A DNA stretch of 64,000 bases from Spirosoma luteum DSM 19990 (GTDB lineage: Bacteria > Bacteroidota > Bacteroidia > Cytophagales > Spirosomataceae): positions 1 to 64,000 of the forward strand of contig NZ_KB893257.1 in NCBI RefSeq assembly GCF_000374065.1, written 5' to 3'. The translations under genes and the position numbers were made by a program. Shown here one piece after another: positions 8,287 through 17,256 of the stretch. Under the pieces are notes generated by a model. It was not told the origin of the DNA, searched no databases, and saw nothing but the letters and a program-made list of their open reading frames with translations. Position 1 is the first letter of the stretch. Each line of letters starts with the position of its first letter.

Positions 8287-9340
8287 GATAGGTATGCGCA
8301 AGGCTGTTTTTTATGGGTTGCTAGCCGCTGTCCTCTGGCTCACGCTGACCAGTTGGCGGACGGATGCCGTGCCTGATAAACTGTCTGATTACGGTTTTTT
8401 TGCTGGCAACCCCGCTCAGCAGAAACCCGCAGCCGGGGTGGTACCCTACGCGCTGAACACGCCCCTGTTTTCGGACTATGCCGAAAAACTTCGCTTTGTT
8501 AAACTGCCCGATGGGCAAGCCGTTGCCTACAATGACACGGCCGTGTTAGCGTTTCCGGTGGGTACTACGCTCATCAAAACGTTTTACTTTCCCAATGACT
8601 TCCGCGACCCGGCCAAAGGGCGACGGTTGATGGAAACGCGGCTGCTGGTCCATCAGGCGGCAGGCTGGAAAGCGTTCGATTACGTCTGGAACGACGAGCA
8701 GACTGATGCTGTGCTGGAGGTGGCGGGTGATACCAAAACCGTACAGTACGTCGATAAAGCGGGTATTCCCAAACAACATGCCTACGTCATTCCAAACCTG
8801 AACCAGTGCAAAGGGTGTCATAACCGCAACGAAGTGATGATGCCCATTGGCCCCTCGGTACGGCAGTTGAATGGTGACCTTGCCTACAGCGGGACGGCGA
8901 AAGCTACACCCGAAAACCAGCTGACCCACTGGAAACAGGAGCGGATGCTGACGGGTATGCCCGCGCTGGCCAACTGTCCCAAAGCACCCGTCTGGAACAA
9001 ACCCGAAACGGGATCACTCAATGACCGGGCGCGTATCTGGCTTGACATCAACTGCGCCCATTGCCATAATCCTAAAGGCCCCGCTATGACCTCGGGCCTG
9101 AACCTGAGCGTTTCTGAAACCGACCCCACCGCGCTGGGCGTTCTGAAAACGCCCGTTGCTGCTGGACGCGGTTCGGGCGGGCATTCGTTCGATGTTGTAC
9201 CCGGCAAACCCGATGAATCCATTCTGGTTTATCGCCTTCAGTCTACAGACCCCGGCGAAATGATGCCCGAACTGGGTCGTAAAACGGTTCATACCGAAAG
9301 CCTGGCGTTGTTGCGGGAGTGGATTAAGAACATGAAGTAA
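8276..9340 (+). CDS. SO2930-family dihaem c-type cytochrome (TIGR03806 type)
   Basis: This 354-aa exported protein has a hydrophobic N-terminus (residues 7-27) as signal. Two haem-binding motifs are visible: CKGCH at 178-182 and CAHCH at 260-264. The second lies in the family-typical context WLDINCAHCHNPKGP. It is probably periplasmic or surface-bound electron transfer to, or oxidation within, an unknown substrate. It is translationally coupled to the beta-helix gene (11-base overlap); the two are expected to act together. Length matches the family's usual size of about 360 residues. Confidence 0.9.
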   Translation: MAGKIGMRKAVFYGLLAAVLWLTLTSWRTDAVPDKLSDYGFFAGNPAQQKPAAGVVPYALNTPLFSDYAEKLRFVKLPDGQAVAYNDTAVLAFPVGTTLIKTFYFPNDFRDPAKGRRLMETRLLVHQAAGWKAFDYVWNDEQTDAVLEVAGDTKTVQYVDKAGIPKQHAYVIPNLNQCKGCHNRNEVMMPIGPSVRQLNGDLAYSGTAKATPENQLTHWKQERMLTGMPALANCPKAPVWNKPETGSLNDRARIWLDINCAHCHNPKGPAMTSGLNLSVSETDPTALGVLKTPVAAGRGSGGHSFDVVPGKPDESILVYRLQSTDPGEMMPELGRKTVHTESLALLREWIKNMK

Positions 9341-9438
9341 AAACTCAGCCTGCCTGCCGGGGAGGTGATTTTGACCTGGATGGCTTTAGTCCCTCCCTGC
9401 CGGGGAGGGGTACATTACAGATTATTTTTACTGAACCT

Positions 9439-11262
9439 ATGACAAACGACAATCCTGCCTTTCGTAAATTCTCCCGCCGTACCTTTTCCACCGGTCTGTT
9501 TGCGGCCACTGTACTCAGCAACGAAGTGGTGAAAGCTGCCCACTCGCTCCTGAATCCAACCGCTACGCGAACGCATAAGCTCGTTATCTACCAGATTTTT
9601 ACACGCCTGTTTGGTAACCAGAACAGTACTAACAAGCCGTGGGGCACCCGCGACGAGAATGGCGTCGGGAAATTCAACGATATTACGGACAGAGCCTTAT
9701 TGGAGTTAAAGAAATTCGGCGTTTCGCACGTCTGGTACACGGGTATCATTGAGCACGTCCTCATGACCGATTACTCGGCGGAGGGCATCCGGAAAGATAA
9801 TCCGATGGTGGTGAAGGGCCGGGCGGGGTCGCCGTATGCTATCAAGGATTATTACGATGTGGACCCGGACTTGGCGGTCGACGTGAAAAACCGGATGCAG
9901 GAGTTCGAGGCCCTGCTGAAACGTACCCACGCCAATGGATTGAAAGTACTCATTGATTTCATTCCTAATCACCTCGCCCGCGAGTATCAGTCCGATGCCA
10001 AACCCACCGGGGTGGTGGATATAGGGCAGCATGAAGATAAGACTATAACTTTCAGCCCCGAGAACAACTTTTACTACCTTCCGGGCGAGTCGTTTCAGGT
10101 GCCCGATGGTGTTTCGTTGCCGCCCGGTCTGGCTGCTGAGCCGTACGTCGAGAATCCTGCCAAAGCGACTGGAAACGATGTGTTCGAAGCCAAACCCAAT
10201 GTTGGCGACTGGTACGAAACCGTGAAGCTTAACTACGGGGTCGATTACCAGAACAACCGGCGGCAGTACTTCGATCCCATTCCGTCTACCTGGCGTAGAA
10301 TGCGGGATATTTTGCTTTTTTGGGCTAAAAAAGGGGTGGACGGTTTCCGCTGCGATATGGCCGAAATGGTGCCGGTGGACTTTTGGGGCTGGGCCATTCC
10401 GCAGGTGAAAGCGGCCAACCCATCGGTAGTGTTCATTGCCGAAATTTATAATCCCAAACAGTACAAGGCCTACGTCCAGACCGGAAAATTCGATTACCTC
10501 TACGATAAGGTAGGACTGTACGATGCCCTCCGGCGGCTGATGGAAGGCAAAGGGACAACGGCCGATATTACAAACGTCTGGAAAAATGAGTCCGGCGATA
10601 TTTCGGAACACATGCTGCGCTTTCTGGAAAACCACGACGAGCAGCGTATTGCCTCCCGGTTTTTTGCCAATGACCCCTGGGTGGCGGTACCAGCTATGAC
10701 GCTGGCGGCAACCCTGCATACGGGGCCGGTTATGCTGTATTTTGGGCAGGAACTGGGCGTCAATCCTACCAAACAAGAGGGGTTCCAGGGCGACGATGGG
10801 CGTACCACCATTTTTGATTACTGGGGCGTACCGGAATACCAGGCCTGGACCAACGGTGGGAAGTTTGATGGAGGAAAATTGACGGACAATCAGAAAAAAT
10901 TGCGGCAATTTTACCACCAACTCAATCACCTTGTTGGTGCTAGTGATGCCATCCGAACGGGTGGATTTTATGATTTGCAGGCGGCTAATGCAGCCAGCAA
11001 AGGTTATAATCAGGAACAGGTATTCAGTTATCTACGCCATTCGAACAAGCAAAAATTGTTGATCATCTGCAACTTTGACAAGAAGAACTCTGTCAGGACA
11101 TCGGTGCGAATTCCCGCCGACGCGTGGCAGAAAATGAAGTTATCAGCTACTAAAACGCATTCATTCACTGATATTTTTCGCACGAAAACCAAACGGACCG
11201 GCAACGGCGGTGTACCTGTCGAGCTGCCGCCGTTGGGCGTGCTGGTGCTGGAGATAAAGTAA
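9439..11262 (+). CDS. GH13 alpha-amylase-family protein with Tat-like signal
   Basis: This 607-aa protein has a twin-arginine N-terminus (FSRRTFSTGLFAATVL). The catalytic TIM barrel shows the four GH13 regions: DFIPNH (173-178), GFRCDMAEM with nucleophile D306, FIAEIYN with acid/base E335, and ENHDEQ with D400. A beta-sandwich C-domain ends the chain (about 520-607). It should cleave alpha-glucosidic bonds outside the cytoplasm; linkage and substrate cannot be read from sequence. It stands between the cytochrome gene and a dispersed palindromic repeat, which may end its transcript. Confidence 0.9.
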   Translation: MTNDNPAFRKFSRRTFSTGLFAATVLSNEVVKAAHSLLNPTATRTHKLVIYQIFTRLFGNQNSTNKPWGTRDENGVGKFNDITDRALLELKKFGVSHVWYTGIIEHVLMTDYSAEGIRKDNPMVVKGRAGSPYAIKDYYDVDPDLAVDVKNRMQEFEALLKRTHANGLKVLIDFIPNHLAREYQSDAKPTGVVDIGQHEDKTITFSPENNFYYLPGESFQVPDGVSLPPGLAAEPYVENPAKATGNDVFEAKPNVGDWYETVKLNYGVDYQNNRRQYFDPIPSTWRRMRDILLFWAKKGVDGFRCDMAEMVPVDFWGWAIPQVKAANPSVVFIAEIYNPKQYKAYVQTGKFDYLYDKVGLYDALRRLMEGKGTTADITNVWKNESGDISEHMLRFLENHDEQRIASRFFANDPWVAVPAMTLAATLHTGPVMLYFGQELGVNPTKQEGFQGDDGRTTIFDYWGVPEYQAWTNGGKFDGGKLTDNQKKLRQFYHQLNHLVGASDAIRTGGFYDLQAANAASKGYNQEQVFSYLRHSNKQKLLIICNFDKKNSVRTSVRIPADAWQKMKLSATKTHSFTDIFRTKTKRTGNGGVPVELPPLGVLVLEIK

Positions 11263-11264
11263 GT

Positions 11265-11356
11265 CTTTTTTTGTCATTCCGACCGCAGGGAGGAATCTCA
11301 AATTACCTATTAGTAAAACTTGAGATTTCTCCCTGCGGTCGGAATGACAAAAAAAG
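11265..11356. repeat. Dispersed palindromic repeat, copy 1 (also terminator-like)
   Basis: A long inverted repeat has arms CTTTTTTTGTCATTCCGACC... (from 11265) and their complement ending at 11356. Only one or two bases differ over about 37 bp, and the loop is about 18 nt. T-runs at both outer ends make it a plausible bidirectional terminator after the amylase gene. The core ATTTCTCCCTGCGGTCG recurs at 40393-40409, so this is one member of a dispersed REP- or MITE-like family. Confidence 0.8.
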
Positions 11357-11411
11357 ATTGGATATGCATTAAATAACCACTCCCTGAACCGAAAAATAAC
11401 AACCTGAAAAC

Positions 11412-12971
11412 ATGAAACACTTCCACCTCTTTATCCTTCTCCTGCTCACAACAGCAGCCATTGCCCAGCCATCGGCAACCCATCCGGTGCCCCACGTAAC
11501 CAATTACCAGCCTCCCGCTTTTACGGATGCTGACCGGCTGAAAAAACTGGAAGCTGCCTTTCCTGTTGTCGAAAAACTGTATCGGGAACGGGCCGAAAAA
11601 TACCATTACCCCGGTACGGCTTTTGGTATCGTGGTGGATGGTAAACTGGTTTATTCGGGCGGGTTTGGGTATGCCAATGTGGCCCAAAAGATACCAGCCA
11701 CCCCAAAATCTATGTTCCGGATCGCATCAATGAGCAAAAGCATCACGGCGATGGCGATTCTGAAACTTCGGGATGCGGGCAAACTCCGGCTCGATGACCC
11801 CGCCGAAACCTACATCCCCGAGCTGAAAGCGCACAAATACCTTACGGCCGATGCACCCCGGATTACCGTGCGTAATCTGATGACGCACTCCGCTGGTTTT
11901 CCCGAAGATAACCCCTGGGGTGACCGCCAATTGGCCGATTCGGATACGGATTTAATCAACCTTATCAAGGGAGGAATCTCGAATGCCAATGTTCCTTCGT
12001 TCGCCTATGAGTATAGTAACCTGGCCTTTGCTATGCTAGGTCATATAATTACGGTAGTATCCGGCAAACCGTACCAGCAGTACATCACCGAAACCATCCT
12101 GAAACCGCTGGGCATGAACGACACGAAGTGGGAGTATACGCAGGTACCGGCGGAGAAACTGGCCTTAGGTTACCGTTGGCTGGATGACAAGTGGGTGGAG
12201 GAACCGCTGTTGCATGATGGTTCGTACGGGGCCATGGGCGGACTGATTACATCCATCGAGGATTTTAGTAAGTATGTCGCGGTGCACGAAGCGGCCTGGC
12301 CACCGCGTGATGACGCGGATATGTTACCCATCAAACGGAGTTCTATTCGGGAAATGGCGCACCCCTGGACATTTTCGGGGCTTTTTACGCAGGTGAAAAA
12401 CTCGGCCGGGCAGACTTGTCCAGTAGCCAGTGGTTACGGCTACGGACTGGGCTGGAGTCAGAACTGTGAAGGAATCGTTGGCGTGGGGCATAGTGGCGGT
12501 CTACCCGGCTTCGGGAGTCAGTGGCGTTTTCTGCCCGAATACGGCATAGGCGTCATCGCTTATGCCAATCTGACCTACGCCGGGCTGGGGTCGGTGAATA
12601 CCGCCGTACTCGATACGCTGGTGGCTATTGGGAAACTACAACCCCGCACGTTGCCGGTATCATCCATACTGGCCCAGCGAAAAGTCGAACTTTTGAAACT
12701 ACTGCCCGACTGGAAAAACGCGGAGCAAAGCGGTATTTTCGCGGAGAATTTCTTCCCCGATAAATCGCTCGATTTTCGCCGGAAAGCGGTTCTGGATTTG
12801 TACGCTAAAGCCGGTGCTATCCAGAAAGTCGGCGAACTCATTCCGGAAAATCAGTTACGGGGTCATTTTTTGATGGAAGGGGAGAAAGCCAGCATAGACG
12901 TGTTTTTTACCCTCACACCCGAGAACCCAGCCCTCATTCAGCAACTGGATTTACGGGAAGTACCCAGGTAA
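11412..12971 (+). CDS. Exported serine hydrolase, beta-lactamase/PBP family (class C type)
   Basis: This 519-aa protein has a signal peptide (residues 1-19). The three active-site elements are SMSK with nucleophile S106 and K109, YSN in FAYEYSNLAF, and HSGG in VGHSGGLPGFG. This family (EstB, DD-peptidases, 6-aminohexanoate hydrolase relatives) hydrolyses esters or amides, so the true substrate is uncertain. A C-terminal domain (about 410-519) of unknown role follows. It stands alone after the palindromic repeat. Confidence 0.88.
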   Translation: MKHFHLFILLLLTTAAIAQPSATHPVPHVTNYQPPAFTDADRLKKLEAAFPVVEKLYRERAEKYHYPGTAFGIVVDGKLVYSGGFGYANVAQKIPATPKSMFRIASMSKSITAMAILKLRDAGKLRLDDPAETYIPELKAHKYLTADAPRITVRNLMTHSAGFPEDNPWGDRQLADSDTDLINLIKGGISNANVPSFAYEYSNLAFAMLGHIITVVSGKPYQQYITETILKPLGMNDTKWEYTQVPAEKLALGYRWLDDKWVEEPLLHDGSYGAMGGLITSIEDFSKYVAVHEAAWPPRDDADMLPIKRSSIREMAHPWTFSGLFTQVKNSAGQTCPVASGYGYGLGWSQNCEGIVGVGHSGGLPGFGSQWRFLPEYGIGVIAYANLTYAGLGSVNTAVLDTLVAIGKLQPRTLPVSSILAQRKVELLKLLPDWKNAEQSGIFAENFFPDKSLDFRRKAVLDLYAKAGAIQKVGELIPENQLRGHFLMEGEKASIDVFFTLTPENPALIQQLDLREVPR

Positions 12972-13132
12972 CAAGCTTTAAGGTATACACTGAACCTCTT
13001 GCGGGCGTCAGCAGGTGTAGTGATGTTAATCTGAAAAAGCCAAATCCTCACTATTCTCAGAATAAATACGTACATAATCTATTGGTGTAGTTGATTAATT
13101 GAACAAAATAATTTTATCAAACTATTACCATT

Positions 13133-13993
13133 ATGTTTTATCACGACAAGAACTTACAGTACAAAGTAAGAGTGGACAAGCCGAATCCACAGTTTGCTAC
13201 AGCCTTACAACAGGCCATTGGCGGAATTGAAGGCGAAATTCGGGTTTGTCTGCAATACCTGTTTCAGGCCTGGAATTCCAGAGGGCCGGTCAAGTATCGC
13301 GATATGCTGCTAAATACAGGCACCGAAGAAATGGGGCATATTGAAATGCTTGCCACAGCTGTTGCGTTAAACCTGGAGGGGGCGTCAAACGATTTGGTTG
13401 ATGACCTGGTTGGGAAAAACCCAATTGTAAATGCGATTATGGGTGGTATGAACCCCCGGCAGTTTTTATCGTCGGGCCTGGGAGCCATGGCTGTTGACGC
13501 CAGTGGTGTCCCTTTTAACGGGTCATGGGTAGTTGGGTCGGGTAATATTGCCGCTGATATGTACGCCAATGTCATGGCTGAATCGACGGGTCGGGTGTTG
13601 GCTACCCGTTTGTATTCACTGACCGATGATGCGGGTATGAAAGATATGCTGTCTTTTTTAATTGCCCGTGATACCATGCACCAGGAGCAATGGCTGGCTG
13701 TACTGGAAGAGTTGGGGCAGGGAGACATCCGAAAAGTTCACCCCATCCCTAACAGTTTTCCGCAGGACAAAGAACTTGGCCAATACAGTTATGCGTTTTT
13801 CAACACCTGTATTGATGAGGAGCGTTCGGCAGGAACAGAAAGACGCTGGACGCAGGGACCGTCTATGGATGGACGGTCGGAGTTTCACGAAATAAAAATT
13901 AAACCTCAGGGAGAAGAACCCCAGTTGGGACCGCCTATGAAGGAAGCATACGCGCAAACCGAGCAGATGAAACATTACGGTGAGCAATCCTGA
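13133..13993 (+). CDS. Manganese catalase family protein
   Basis: This 286-aa ferritin-like four-helix protein should dismutate hydrogen peroxide at a di-manganese site. The ligands fall almost exactly where they do in the Lactobacillus plantarum enzyme: E35, E66, H69, E150 and H183. The start ATG 13133 gives the typical MFYHDKNLQYKV beginning. It is cytosolic and transcribed alone, ending in a strong hairpin terminator at 14019. It probably contributes to oxidative-stress defence. Confidence 0.93.
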   Translation: MFYHDKNLQYKVRVDKPNPQFATALQQAIGGIEGEIRVCLQYLFQAWNSRGPVKYRDMLLNTGTEEMGHIEMLATAVALNLEGASNDLVDDLVGKNPIVNAIMGGMNPRQFLSSGLGAMAVDASGVPFNGSWVVGSGNIAADMYANVMAESTGRVLATRLYSLTDDAGMKDMLSFLIARDTMHQEQWLAVLEELGQGDIRKVHPIPNSFPQDKELGQYSYAFFNTCIDEERSAGTERRWTQGPSMDGRSEFHEIKIKPQGEEPQLGPPMKEAYAQTEQMKHYGEQS

Positions 13994-14018
13994 CAAACCT
14001 TACTCACTACCTCTTCTG

Positions 14019-14056
14019 AAAGCCTGACAATTTCGATTGTCAGGCTTTGTGTTTTT
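14019..14056 (+). terminator. Rho-independent terminator of the Mn-catalase gene
   Basis: There is a perfect 13-bp stem AAAGCCTGACAAT / ATTGTCAGGCTTT with loop TTCG, followed by GTGTTTTT. It lies 26 bp after the catalase stop. Confidence 0.9.
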
Positions 14057-14090
14057 ACGAAAAATAACGGCAATTCAGCCGCGTAACCTC

Positions 14091-14098
14091 TATTTTTG
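14091..14098 (+). promoter_or_regulatory. Bacteroidota -7 promoter element (TATTTTTG)
   Basis: TATTTTTG fits TAnnTTTG, the -7 element used by the Bacteroidota primary sigma factor. It lies 50 bp upstream of the GTG of the GNAT gene and just after the catalase terminator. Confidence 0.5.
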
Positions 14099-14148
14099 AC
14101 ACACGAAAGACCGGTTGTCAAATCCGGATAACATTAATTCCTAATTGC

Positions 14149-14667
14149 GTGAGTGAACGTATTACTCCAGCCGTTCAGGCGGATATTTCGGCGTTAAGTG
14201 CCCTGGTAAACGGAGCTTACCGGGGCGAAGGCTCCCGAAAAGGCTGGACTACTGAAGCCGATTTGCTGGACGGTATCCGGATCGATGAGACCGGCCTGAA
14301 GGCCATGCTGCAAAATCCTGCCGAAACGATTTTGACATATGAAGATGCGGATCGGTTAGTGGGCTGTGTAGCGCTGGAAAAGAAAGGAACGGAGTTGTAC
14401 CTGGGTATGCTGACCGTATGGCCCGAAGCGCAAACCGCAGGCATTGGTAAAAAACTAATGGCAGCCGCCGAAAAACTGGCACTGGAGCAACAATGCCAGA
14501 CCATTACGATTACCGTTATTACGGCCCGGCACGAACTGATTGCATGGTACGAACGACGTGGGTTCAGGGCCACCGGAGAAAAAAAGCCGTTTCCCGACGA
14601 TCCCCGTTTCGGTCTGCCAAAACAGCCGCTGGAGTTTATCGTTATGAAAAAAGAGTTGGCTGAATAA
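14149..14667 (+). CDS. GNAT family N-acetyltransferase
   Basis: This 172-aa single-domain GNAT should transfer an acetyl group from acetyl-CoA to an unknown amine. The acetyl-CoA loop is visible as LTVWPEAQTAGIGKKLMAAAE (Q/R-x-x-G-x-G/A pattern), followed by the C-terminal WYERRGF motif common to the family. The start is a GTG at 14149, directly followed by the family-like N-terminus SERITPAVQADISALS. It is cytosolic, and no neighbour suggests the acceptor. Confidence 0.85.
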   Translation: MSERITPAVQADISALSALVNGAYRGEGSRKGWTTEADLLDGIRIDETGLKAMLQNPAETILTYEDADRLVGCVALEKKGTELYLGMLTVWPEAQTAGIGKKLMAAAEKLALEQQCQTITITVITARHELIAWYERRGFRATGEKKPFPDDPRFGLPKQPLEFIVMKKELAE

Positions 14668-14838
14668 GAGGCATCAACTGAATTTTTTGGTCTTCTTATT
14701 GTATCATTCTCATGACACAGTCCACTACCTGACTGGAAAAGAGATTATACCGGCAAGGGAACAGGAAAGCCCTTTTGCGTTTGCCGATTTAACTGTATAA
14801 TTTCACCACCTTAAACCGAAACCGATACCACTAGTTAT

Positions 14839-15219
14839 ATGACATCTTTCAAACGAGTCCTGATTGCCGAAGATAGCTCTGTTATCCAGAATCTGGCCCG
14901 CAAAATTCTTGAGTTTCAGAACTACGATATCACAGCCGTTAAAAACGGTGAGCAAGTATTGCAAATTCTTGAAAAAGAAGACTTTAGCATTCTACTGTTA
15001 GATATCAACATGCCTCTGATGGACGGTATGGAGTGCGTTCGGCGGGTCCGGGCTTTGTCCGACGTTGAAAAAGCCAACGTACCTATTGTTGCCATTACCG
15101 GCAACGCCAAAAACTATACCGAAGAAGAGTTTAAAACCGCCGGTTTTAACGATGTTCTGGTAAAGCCGCTCAATTTTGACCGCCTGGTTGAAGTCGTTAA
15201 CCAGTTGACTGATAACTAA
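14839..15219 (+). CDS. Single-domain response regulator (CheY-like)
   Basis: This 126-aa receiver domain has no output domain. The acidic pocket is ED at 11-12, the phosphoacceptor is D55 in LLLDINMPLMDG, the switch Thr lies in AITGNAK and the conserved Lys in VKPL. Such proteins relay phosphate or act by protein contact. No histidine kinase is nearby. It ends just before a 27-bp-arm hairpin. Confidence 0.9.
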   Translation: MTSFKRVLIAEDSSVIQNLARKILEFQNYDITAVKNGEQVLQILEKEDFSILLLDINMPLMDGMECVRRVRALSDVEKANVPIVAITGNAKNYTEEEFKTAGFNDVLVKPLNFDRLVEVVNQLTDN

Positions 15220-15225
15220 AGTACC

Positions 15226-15296
15226 AGGAGCAGGGAGTGAGTAGTAGCTGACACGCCCATAAGTGACGCGTCAGCTACTACTCACTCCCTGCTCCT
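15226..15296. repeat. Long intergenic hairpin 1 (27-bp perfect arms)
   Basis: The perfect arms at 15226-15252 and 15270-15296 enclose a 17-nt loop. The loop-proximal part reads AGCTGACACG...CGCGTCAGCT, shared with the hairpins at 17151 and 25521, whereas the outer arms are unrelated. It sits between the response regulator and the MBL gene and may act as a terminator or processing site. Confidence 0.85.
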
Positions 15297-15312
15297 CACG
15301 ACTAACTCCTTT

Positions 15313-16074
15313 ATGCTTATCACCCTGCTGGGTACGGGTACATCGTCGGGAGTGCCGCTGATTGGGTGTACCTGCGAGGTATGTCAATCCGTTGATTTTC
15401 GGGACAAGCGGCTTCGCACGTCGGCCCATATTGCAGTAGATGGCAGGAGTTTCATCATCGATACCGGCCCCGACTTTCGGCAGCAGGTACTCCGGCTCAA
15501 CCTTCGGCAACTGGATGCCGTCCTTTTCACCCACGAACACAAAGACCACACGGCAGGGCTTGATGAGGTGAGAGCCTATAATTTCCTGTCGGGGAGGGAT
15601 ATGCCCGTGTACGGGCGGCCAACGGTGCTGGCGCAGCTGAAACGTGAATTTGCCTATATTTTTGCCGACCACAAGTATCCGGGCATCCCCCACGTCCAGG
15701 TACACGAAATCAATAACGAACCAGTGGATGTGCTGGGCGTTCGGGTTGTGCCCATTGAAGCCATGCACCACAAACTTCCCGTTTATGGCTATCGGATAGG
15801 TGATTTTACGTACCTGACCGACCTTAATTACATTTCGGACCAGGAACTGGAAAAAGTAAAAGGTACGGAAGTGCTGGTGCTGGATGCGCTGCAACGGAAT
15901 GAACATCCATCCCATTTCACCCTCGACCAGGCAATTTTACTCGCCAATCGCGTTGGTGCCCGCCAAACGTACTTCATTCACATCAGCCATAAGCTCGGCC
16001 TGCACCGCGATGTTGAAAAAGAATTACCGGCCCACATCCGGCTGGGCTACGATGGCCTGCAAATTCGGCTGTAA
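15313..16074 (+). CDS. MBL-fold metallo-hydrolase, PhnP-like
   Basis: This 253-aa metallo-beta-lactamase-fold phosphodiesterase-type protein has the metal motif HEHKDH at 74-79, and later histidines (AMHHK, HISHK) complete the site. The N-terminal Cys cluster GCTCEVC (C19-C24) matches the structural zinc site of PhnP, which hydrolyses cyclic ribose phosphate diesters. No other phn gene is nearby, so the true substrate may be another cyclic phosphate or nucleotide diester. It is cytosolic. The start at ATG 15313 gives the usual ITLLGTGTSSG beginning. Confidence 0.88.
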   Translation: MLITLLGTGTSSGVPLIGCTCEVCQSVDFRDKRLRTSAHIAVDGRSFIIDTGPDFRQQVLRLNLRQLDAVLFTHEHKDHTAGLDEVRAYNFLSGRDMPVYGRPTVLAQLKREFAYIFADHKYPGIPHVQVHEINNEPVDVLGVRVVPIEAMHHKLPVYGYRIGDFTYLTDLNYISDQELEKVKGTEVLVLDALQRNEHPSHFTLDQAILLANRVGARQTYFIHISHKLGLHRDVEKELPAHIRLGYDGLQIRL

Positions 16075-16139
16075 GGGCTGATTAGCAATTAAACCAATCG
16101 TTTCCACGCATCGTTATCAGGTACAACTTCAACCGTTCG

Positions 16140-17156
16140 ATGCCAGCCTTAGTAAAACCCACCCGTCTGTTTTCGGATACCCTCCTGGAATCATTTCGCC
16201 AGCAGGGCGATGCACCCGCCGATGCCGTAGTTACGGCGGTCACTGCCGCCAATGGTCCGGCCGGGCTGCGGTTGCTGATGCGCTGGCTAGCCGATACGGC
16301 AGATTTTCAGACCGCTGAACAGCACCCGGCCGTGCAGAATTTTTTCGGTCAATACGCTGGTCTGCCCACTTGGGCCGATTTGGACAAGATGCAGCGGGGT
16401 ATGGCGTTTTTTAAGAAAAACGCCCAGAAAATTGGCCTGACGCTGGGTTTGTTCTCTCTGCCGTACACGTATCTGGGCGCCAACGGAGCGCAGGTTCTCT
16501 GGATAACCGAGCGAATCAAAAACGACACCGCCCGCCGGTTACAGGAAACGGGAGAGTGGGTATTTGCCGTTCATAATCCCAAAGAGTGGCGCACTGGCAC
16601 CGCTATAGCGCGAACGCTGAAAATCAGGTTAATTCACGCTGGTGCGCGTTGGTTTTCGTTGCATTCGGGCAAGTGGAACAACGCCTGGGGGCACCCCGTC
16701 AATCAGGAAGATATGGCGGGAACGAACATTGCTTTTTCTTACATTGTTTTGTTGGGTCTTCGGAAATTGGATGTTTCCATGACCGGGCAGGAGGAAGAGG
16801 ATTATTTGCATCTTACGGGCGTAATCAACTCGCTGAATGGGGTGGTCGATGCCTTACTCCCCCAAAATATGCGGGAAGCCTACACCCTGAATCGAGCCAT
16901 TGCCCGGCGTCAGTTTGCCGCTTCCGAAGCGGGCGTTGGATTAACGCGGTCCTTATTGAATGCCATCGGTGAGGTGGCCGTTCAGACTGAACGTGGAATT
17001 GCACTACCCGAAACGGCCCGGAACCTCGCGGCTGGTGAAATGCGTTTCTTCCTCGGCGACGAACACGCCGACTGGCTGGGCATCCCCAAAGTACCGGTCG
17101 AAAAGCGGCTGGCCGGGCTAATCAGCCGACTACCTATTTTTCCGAATCTTGTTTAA
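16140..17156 (+). CDS. Oxygenase MpaB family protein (DUF2236)
   Basis: This 338-aa, mostly helical protein has the family hallmark LIHAGARWFSLHSG...GHPVNQEDMAGT (about residues 165-198), whose histidines bind haem in latex-clearing protein relatives. Members include rubber oxygenase Lcp and the fungal MpaB. The natural substrate in bacteria without rubber growth is unknown. It has no signal peptide. The stop codon at 17154-17156 is inside the left arm of a long hairpin that separates it from mnmE. Confidence 0.85.
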   Translation: MPALVKPTRLFSDTLLESFRQQGDAPADAVVTAVTAANGPAGLRLLMRWLADTADFQTAEQHPAVQNFFGQYAGLPTWADLDKMQRGMAFFKKNAQKIGLTLGLFSLPYTYLGANGAQVLWITERIKNDTARRLQETGEWVFAVHNPKEWRTGTAIARTLKIRLIHAGARWFSLHSGKWNNAWGHPVNQEDMAGTNIAFSYIVLLGLRKLDVSMTGQEEEDYLHLTGVINSLNGVVDALLPQNMREAYTLNRAIARRQFAASEAGVGLTRSLLNAIGEVAVQTERGIALPETARNLAAGEMRFFLGDEHADWLGIPKVPVEKRLAGLISRLPIFPNLV

Positions 17157-17241
17157 GGTTTATGGTTTACGGTATTCGGTTGGCTGACGCGTGAGTGTAA
17201 TGCGTCAGCCAACCGAATACCATAAACCATAAACCTTAAAC
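17151..17241. repeat. Long intergenic hairpin 2 (40-bp arms)
   Basis: The arms at 17151-17190 and 17202-17241 pair at 39 of 40 positions around an 11-nt loop. The apex is GGCTGACGC...GCGTCAGCC. The left arm contains the stop codon of the upstream gene, and the right arm ends 15 bp before the mnmE start. The arm word GTTTATGGTTTACGG recurs alone at 38937-38951. Confidence 0.88.
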
Positions 17242-17256
17242 CATAAACCGAATACC

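Noticed and set aside
9706..10929. 407-aa ORF on the minus strand inside the amylase gene
   Set aside because: It is antisense to a GH13 gene with all catalytic motifs; it has no domain features of its own.
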